From Halocafeteria seosinensis (lineage: Eukaryota > Sar > Bigyra > Bicosoecida): DNA of 64,000 nt. The stretch's first letter is position 1; every line of letters starts with the position of its first letter. The stretch is from NCBI GenBank assembly GCA_001687465.1, contig LVLI01000279.1, forward strand, positions 1-64,000, given 5' to 3'. Of this stretch, positions 56,901 to 64,000 are shown piece by piece. The position numbers and the translations under genes were made by a program. The notes below the pieces were generated by a model. The model was not told the origin of the DNA, did no database searches, and saw nothing but the letters and a program-made list of their open reading frames with translations.

Positions 56901-59900
56901 CGTTGGGTTTGAGTGCCCGGATGCCACAGGACATGGGTTGACAGCTTGCCCTCAAGGATTCTTCTTCAATGATAGTTCCTGTTCGCTTTGTCCAGCAGGT
57001 GAAATATGCTCAGATCCGCTCAAAGCGGGTTTCAGCGGGAGCTGTTCGGCTATCGGGGAAATCTCTGGAAGTGGCTCCGCTGTTTGTAATACGTGTCCGG
57101 CCGGCTACGACTGTACTAAAGGAAATACGCTTCTGTCGATTTCTCGTTGTAATGATGGAGAGTATACGAGGGACCCAGACGAAGGCTGTCTTTCCTGTCC
57201 GACCGGATTCCAAGTAAGACTTTGGCACGAGTAATGTCAGGTTTGGCTCGACTGTTCTTGACATGCTACTACAGTGCCCAAGTGTTGAGCGCTCGCCTGA
57301 AAGATGCTCTCCTGGAACATGGTCTCCTGGTGGACAAAAACAGTGTTTCGAATGTCGTGCAGGGTACTATTGCCCTTATCCAAGGGCAGACGCTGAAATT
57401 ATTTGCCCTATCGGATCGTGGAGCACTGTAGGCATGGACTCCTGTAGCCTATGCTCCCCTGGAAATTTGTGGTAAGAGTTGATGACTCTTCGTTTGATTA
57501 CGATATGTCATAATTTTAAGAGAAGTGCAGTTCTGCAGGTAGTACCTCTCCTTCCGCAAATGAATCGGAGTGTCGTGTTCCAATGGGAATGTATTTCTCT
57601 CACGGTACACTGGAGAATATGAATGGGGTAGAACTGGATCAAACTGGGTCATTATGTCCACCTGGAACTATCGGCGTGCAAGCATGTGGAAGCGAACTTG
57701 GATCTGCTTGTGTCAAATGTCCAGCGGGGGAATTCTGCTCAGGGCCTGGAGCATCGACCCTGGATGATCTTAGTCTTGGCATCCGAAGGGGAGTGTGTCC
57801 GCAAGGCCACTACTGTCCTCCAGGTACTAGATCAGCGAATGAATTTCCTTGCCCTTCAGGAACTTACGCGTCTACTGTCGGCCTAAGTTCTATTCAACAG
57901 TGCGCGCTCTGTCCAGTGGGGCATGTTTGCAGCAATCCTGGGCAAATCTTTCCTGTAGAATGTCCATCAGGAAGTTTTTGCGACCATTCTATCCATCCTA
58001 GTCAGTCTACGGCATGTCCAGCGGGGACATTTAACCCGATACAGGGATCAAATAGTTCGGTTGCTTGCAAACGTTGCCCTAAAGGGCATTTTTGCCCTGT
58101 AGGCTCTTCCATACCAAGTGCGTGCTCCATGGGAACTTATCAACCTTCCGAAGGAGCGATGCTTGTCACTCAGTGCCTTCCTTGTCCCGCTGGATTAGCA
58201 TGTCCCAATACAGCAACAATTCTACCAAACGCAAGCTGTTCCCTAGGTCACTACTGCCCTCCTGGTACATCATTCCCAGATCAGTATGCGTGCCCTCTTG
58301 GAACGTTTTCAGAGCAAGGTAATCTAGAGCATATACAGGGATGTCAAACTTGCCCGGGGGGAGAAGTGTGCGAGCGTGGAACAGGTTACTTGGGGAAAAA
58401 GCCGCTACCCTGTGCTCGTGGTCACTATTGCCCCAGTGGAACAGCAAACCAGTTCGATTTTCCTTGTCCCCGTGGAACTTACACCTCGCGAACCAATCTG
58501 AGCTCGTCTGCAGAATGTACAATTTGTCCAGCTGGATCCTTCTGCAGAATCGGCAGTGCTTCGCCATCTGGAACCTGCTCGAAAGGTTTCTACTGCCCAG
58601 CGGGAAGCAAGCAGCCAACTGAAGTGGCATGCCCTGCTGGTTCCTTCAGTAACGTTGAGGGAGCCACGGATAATTCTACATGCTCTCTGTGTCCTGCTGG
58701 TTCCTATTGCCCAAGCGGCTCTCTTGCTCCGTCGAGTTGTTCCCATGGAACGCACTCACAAGCAGGAGCTAAAGAAAGTTCAGATTGCACGGTCTGTGCC
58801 GCCGGAACAGTCTGCTTGCAGTCAGCTGTACGCTTACAGACAGAGCCAACGGTCTGTCCCCCAGGGACGTTTGGGATAACAAAAGGAGCAAAATGCTTCC
58901 TCTGCCCAAAAGGACACTTCTGCCCAACTAACGGTACAAGCGCTGCCGCGATGCTCAATAATACTTGTCCATCGGGGAAATATTGCGATGCTGGCACGGT
59001 TGGGAACTCTGTTACACAGATACGTAACTGCACCCTCGGTTTTTACTGTCCTCCTGGGACTCGCCATGAGCAAGAGTGTCCTCCTGGCAGATACTCTCCT
59101 ACAAGCGGACTTGCGACTTGTGTCCCTTGCCCTCATGGGACTTACTGCACAGGTGGCAAGGCCCCAACAGTAACTGGAAAGTGCCTTAATGGATATGTTT
59201 GCCCTCAAGGATCAACCAGCAATACACAACAGACATGTCCACTGGGAACTTTCACAAACAGCAGTCAACTTCCAAGCATTGAGCACTGCTTGCCATGCCC
59301 AGCAGGGTATTTTTGTGATACGATTGTCCCACGGATATGTCCGTCCGGACATTATTGTCCCCGCGGAATGGATTCCCCGCTGAAGTGTCCTGTAGGAACG
59401 TTTAGCTCCAGCTTGGGTGTTAAGTCCGTCAGCGGTTGCATGCTTTGCCTTGGGGGCAAATATTGTGATACTACCGGCGCTACGCATGTTTCTGGAAGGT
59501 GTCATGATGGCCACTACTGCGAGAGTGGCTCAATCACCCCGGAGCCATTCTTGCAAGAGCACGTTGCCGGTAATGGGAGCGCTGGAATTTGTCCTAAAGG
59601 AGCGTATTGCGAAGTAGGCACGACACTTCCTATTCCTTGCCCCCTTGGAACATTTCGCAACGTTTACATGGGACGGTCTTTGTCAAGCTGTATTCGCTGT
59701 TCTCCAGGCTCCTTCTGCAACGCCACGGGTCTCATTTTGCCATCAGGTCTCTGTTCACCTGGATACTATTGCAACGGAAGCGCTACAAGTCCGACCCAGC
59801 ATGTGTCTCATGCTGGGTTCTTTTCCGTGAAAGGTTCAGGGAGTGAGATTCCGTGCGTACCAGGGACATTCTCGCCGAGTGCTGGGAGAGAAAAATGCTT

Positions 59901-62900
59901 GACTTGTCCTAGCCGTCACTATTGTCAAGATCGAGCGACGATTGTTCCCTCGATTTGTCCACAGGGAAAATATTGTCCTAATGGAACCGTTGTTCCGGAA
60001 TTGTGTCCTGTAGGCTCTTTCAATCCCCACTATGGGGCAGGCGGATCTGAAAACTGCATAAGCTGCTTGCCGGGTAAATTTTGTGAGAGTAGCGGCCTGG
60101 TGCTCCCCACAGGAAACTGCTCGGCAGGGTTTATCTGTCGAGACGGATCCACTGTACCGGACCCGATTGGAAGTATCTTCAGCGGAATAAATAGTGGAGA
60201 GTGCCCAGCAGGCAATTTCTGCCCGGCAGGATCCACAATTCCTACCCCATGCCCTTTGGGATTTTACCAACCTTTTAATAGAAAAGAAAGTGAACGTGAT
60301 TGTATCCCCTGCCCCCCTGGTCAATACTGTGATAGGAATGGAACGGTTTCACCGAAAGGATTGTGCCAGGCTGGTTTCTTCTGCGGGTTGGGCGCAACGC
60401 GGAAGGACCCTGATCCTCTGGGTCTCCAAGCACCAGGGAAAAACACAACGTGTGCTCCCTGGACGAATGCATTTGAAATTGACTTCAGTGCTCCAATACT
60501 TCAAGTAAATGGAAGATGTTCCCCCGGGTTTTTTTGCCCCGAGGGAAGCCGTTACCAATCACCGTGTCCTCCAGGAACGTATCAAAACTCCAGCGGCGCA
60601 GTATCCTGTGACGTCTGCCCCGGGGCATTCTACTGCCCAGAGAGTGGCCTTCGATCTCCCGTCGAATGTCCATTGGGAGCATACTGTCCTGAGGGCGTGA
60701 GTATGTATGAACGTTGCCCTGTTGGCACCCTAGGGCTCAACGTTGGTTTGAAGCGGCGAACCGACTGTGAACCTTGCTTGCGAGGCTCCTTCTGCAATTC
60801 TAGCGGCATCGCAAGGCCAAGTGGTGCATGCAAGCAAGGCTACTGGTGCAGTGGTGGATCCATCGACATGTTTGGATCAGTTGTTGGAAAAGGCCGCAGT
60901 TCATGTCCTGCAGGTTCTTTCTGTCCAATGGGTGCCACGAGACCCGTGAAGTGCCCACCAGGCACATGGAATAATGTAACTGGAGCGACAACATTGTCTG
61001 ATTGCCTTTTGTGTCCACCGGGGCACTTTTGTCCAACCTGGGGAGCTGAGTCTCCAAGCGGTCTGTGCCTTCCAGGCTACTGGTGTAAACTTGGAGCTCA
61101 GTCGCCTGAACCTTCTTCGAGAATTTTCCCCGAGATGCTCAACGGTTCTGCCGCAAACACAGGGTTTTCTTCTTTCATCGCAAACACATCCGTGCCAGTT
61201 GAATTACTATGTCGCTGGCTGACTAACTCAAGCTGTTTCTCCAGCAGCTTGATTAACTGTATCAACGAAGTAGGTGGATCCCTTTGCCCCGAAGGGCATT
61301 GGTGTCCTGCCGGTACTCAGGTTCCGATACCATGTGCCGGAGGCTCGTTCGCTGGTAATAAGGGCCTAGGTGTCCCTTGCAGTGTGTGCCCCCCGTCCGT
61401 GTTTTGCCCAATGGGATCGTCTTCGATACTCCACAACCGGTGTCCTGCGGGACACTACTGCCCGGAAGGTACTGCTCATGCGCAAGAATTCCCATGTCCC
61501 GCTGGGACTTTTCTTCCTAGTGGCAACCATAGTTCCAAAGACCAATGTATTGCCTGCTCTCCTGGAAAATTTTGTAACGGGACTGGATTAACTGAGCCTA
61601 CTGGGAACTGCACTGCTGGATTCTTTTGCCCTCTTGGTTCTAGACTCCCCAACGAAGAAAGAAATCGCTGCCAGAATGGTACCTTTTGTCCCGAGGGAAG
61701 TGCGAAGCCGCTCATTTGTCCTGGAGGTCATTACTGTACTGGAGGAGGTACTCCTGCTGGGCTGTGCTCGGCTGGCACATTTTGTTTCCAGGGTGCCTCG
61801 TCAAAATATCCACCAATAAATTCTTTGGGGGGCCATAGTGTTTGTCCGGCTGGATTCTTTTGCCGCGAGGGATCCACACTCCCTGCACCATGTCCGGCAG
61901 GCACATTCAACCCTGTTAAGGGAGCGGCCGATAACTCATCGTGCATCTGGTGCCCTCCTGGGTTATTCTGTAACGACTCTGCCTTATCAACCATTGCAGA
62001 AGTTCTGCCTTGCCCTTCCGGATGGTACTGTGCCGGAAGCGGACGTCTTAATGCTACAGGTCCAGAACGAGCTACGCCAAGAGTGAGGATATGTCCACTA
62101 GGGCATTTCTGCCCAGAAGGATCTAGTTTTGGCGTTTCGTGTCCTTTAGGTACCTTCCAGGACAAAACTGGCAGTAGTAATTGCAAGGCATGTCCGTCAG
62201 GATACATTTGTGATGATAGTGCTGGGACCATTGTTCCACAACCTTGTCCACGTGGAAGGGTTTGCGAAGCTGGAAGCTTTATGGCAACAGCGTTCCAATG
62301 CCCTCCGGGGACCTTCTCCAATGCGACCGGTTTATCTGCTCTGGGACAATGTGAGAAATGCCCACCAGGGAAATTTTGCTCTGGTCATGGTAATACACGT
62401 CCGACTGGTTCCTGTGACGAGGGGTACTGGTGCCTTACAGGGTCGTCCAGCGCTAGACCGAGCAATCAGCTTCAAATACTATCATCGAACCTCTGTGGTC
62501 AGGACCGTTGTAGTTTTGAACGGTTCGCAAACGTTACTGTAGTGCTAGAGGGGTACATTTGTCCGCAGGGTCAATACTGTCCGAAGGGTATCAAGCAGCC
62601 ACTACCATGTCCCGTGGGGACATTCTCTTCACACGTGGGTATATCTGTGGCCTCCAATTGCACACCATGTCTTGAAGGCACACACTGCCCAATGCCAGGG
62701 ATGCTTGAACCATTACGTTATTGTCCTGGTGGTAGACTATGTCCCCGAGGCTCTGGGCTCAATCTCCCACTGTGTCCCAAAGGTCACTTTTGCCTGAACG
62801 GCACCCTTCAACAATGCCACATTGGCCTCTTCAGCAACAAATCTGGCAGCGCAGCATGTGACGAATGCCCTGCAGGAACAGTATGCCCCAACGAGGGAAT

Positions 62901-64000
62901 GTCTACACCGCAGCCGTGTCCCAAAGGTTCGTACTGCCCTGGTGCTTCCAAAGGCTTTGCAGGCGGGGTACGCTGTCCAAGGGGAACATTCCTCAATATT
63001 ACGGGGGCAGAAGAGGAGTCCGAATGTGTCCCTTGTCCATATGGGCACTATTGTGGGAATGAAGGCCTTTCGGTTCCTTCGGGGAAATGTGAAGCAGGGT
63101 TTTTGTGCTTTGGTGGGGCAGATAGCAGAGTTCCACAAACAATCGCCAACCAAAGTGGGACTCCACACGGAATGCTCTGTCCTCGTGGCTCGTACTGCCC
63201 TGCGGGGGCCATTGCTGCATTACCGTGCCCTACAGGCACTTTTGGTGAGAGAGAAGGCGTCTCGGACGTGAATGGCTGTACGCCGTGTTCTCCGGGGTCA
63301 CTGTGTCCGTCCGTCGGTATGACTGCCGCAGGTCCTGTCTGCCCCGAGCGGTATTATTGTCCTCGAGGTACAGGAGGGGTACAAACTGCGCTCCTGTGCC
63401 CAGCTGGCTCGTTCTGCTTGAACGGTTCAAGTATTCCGGAGAACTGTCCAAGTGGGACGTTTCAATCGGCAGAAGGCAGTATAACGTGTACACGCTGCCC
63501 CGCTGGGAGCTACTGTGGTGTTGGCACTCGAGCGCCTCGGGAATGCCCCGCTGGGAGCTTTTGCCCGCAGGGTTCTCCCGCTGTTCTCGACTACGGAGAC
63601 TCTAACTTTTCTACGGATCCTGTCACTGGCACGCTGCTGTGCCCTCCAGGGACGTTCAGTAACGTTACGGGCTTAAGTTCAGTCGGTCAATGTCAGGAGT
63701 GCACGCCAGGAACGTATTGCGGCACATCTGGCCTACAATCTCCAACAGGTGCTTGTCTACGAGGCTTTTACTGCTTAAACGGTTCAGCACTGGCTGCTCC
63801 GCCACATGACGATAATCAAACTGGCTGTACCAGCAACGGTGGTGTGTTTAGTGGAGGGCCTTGTGTCGGAGGTTTCGTTTGCACAGGAGGCAATACCTCG
63901 CCTATCCCAAATGAAAGCAACGGGCTTGCATGCCCTCGTGGAACATACTGTCCATCAGCGTCACAATATCCTATTAGTTGCCCTTCTGGAACATATAATC
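53953..64000 (+). CDS. Giant cysteine-rich repeat surface/secreted protein, 3' end beyond window
   Basis: At least 3145 residues, no stop reached. Exons: 53953-53990, 54078-54217, 54307-55101, 55174-55212, 55272-56084, 56144-56386, 56453-56653, 56714-57213, 57275-57471 and 57531 to the window end. A signal peptide (MSARIVLVILGIHCLLALL) leads to a Ser/Thr/Pro-rich stalk of about 260 residues with TSSSTSTASGSVTTS repeats. From residue about 285 the protein consists of dozens of 20-50-residue modules with CPxGxxC, PCPxGT(Y/F)S and C(P)xGxYCPxGS motifs, like the ephrin-receptor/GCC2-GCC3 type repeats of protist surface proteins. N-glycosylation sites are frequent. Expected to be disulfide-rich and extracellular; a membrane anchor may lie beyond the window. 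Seven of the first exon junctions are phase 1. Confidence 0.85.

Noticed and set aside
58834-63239. Many short frames on both strands in the distal repeat region
   Set aside because: All are shadows of the single open plus-strand exon from 57531 onward.
1-64000. CRISPR arrays, insertion sequences, operons
   Set aside because: The tandem repeats found are coding minisatellites or local duplications; genes are spliced and eukaryotic, and no transposase or terminal inverted repeats were seen.

Overview
This is nuclear DNA of a eukaryotic microbe, most likely a unicellular alga or other protist. Nearly every gene is broken by short GT-AG introns of about 57-90 nt. The genes include NMD factor UPF2, THO subunit THOC5, ZPR1, NUFIP1, Got1, an ER DnaJ and an intron-less Pol III tRNA-Ile with a T-run terminator. 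Spacing is tight: convergent stops lie 34-115 bp apart and one divergent pair overlaps at its start codons. I cannot name the species. Exon boundaries were placed by hand from splice signals, reading-frame closure and paralog comparison; all assembled reading frames close in phase.

Region 1 (1-10.2 kb) is a tandem array of four minus-strand genes for mucin-like type I membrane proteins. Each has a signal peptide, a small N-glycosylatable ectodomain with a conserved N-I/V-T/S-x-C motif, a long Ser/Thr/Pro-rich stalk, a Gly-rich transmembrane helix and a short tail. Intron positions and phases are identical in all four. The two genes at the left edge are a recent, partly homogenised duplication.

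Region 2 (10.6-14.8 kb) holds an RsmJ-like bacterial-type rRNA methyltransferase with an organelle-type leader, a poorly resolved small gene, a seven-exon EF-hand protein with an acylation N-terminus, and an ERdj3/DNAJB11-like ER co-chaperone. Region 3 (15.4-20.9 kb) is a tandem pair of large polytopic membrane proteins of unknown family; one copy carries an expanded NYYNDD minisatellite.

Region 4 (21.8-53.6 kb) is mostly housekeeping: ZPR1, a CCCH zinc-finger protein, quinolinate phosphoribosyltransferase, a thioredoxin-fold ER protein divergent from a small unknown gene, a C2/EF-hand protein, UPF2, NUFIP1, tRNA-Ile, a type-B carboxylesterase, Got1, a SMYD5-like SET/MYND protein, an uncharacterised 653-aa protein, and THOC5. 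RNA metabolism is well represented (UPF2, NUFIP1, CCCH protein, THOC5).

Region 5 (53.9 kb to the end) is a giant surface or secreted protein: signal peptide, Ser/Thr stalk, then dozens of cysteine-rich CPxGxxC repeats. After nine small exons it becomes one exon that stays open for at least 6.47 kb and runs off the window.
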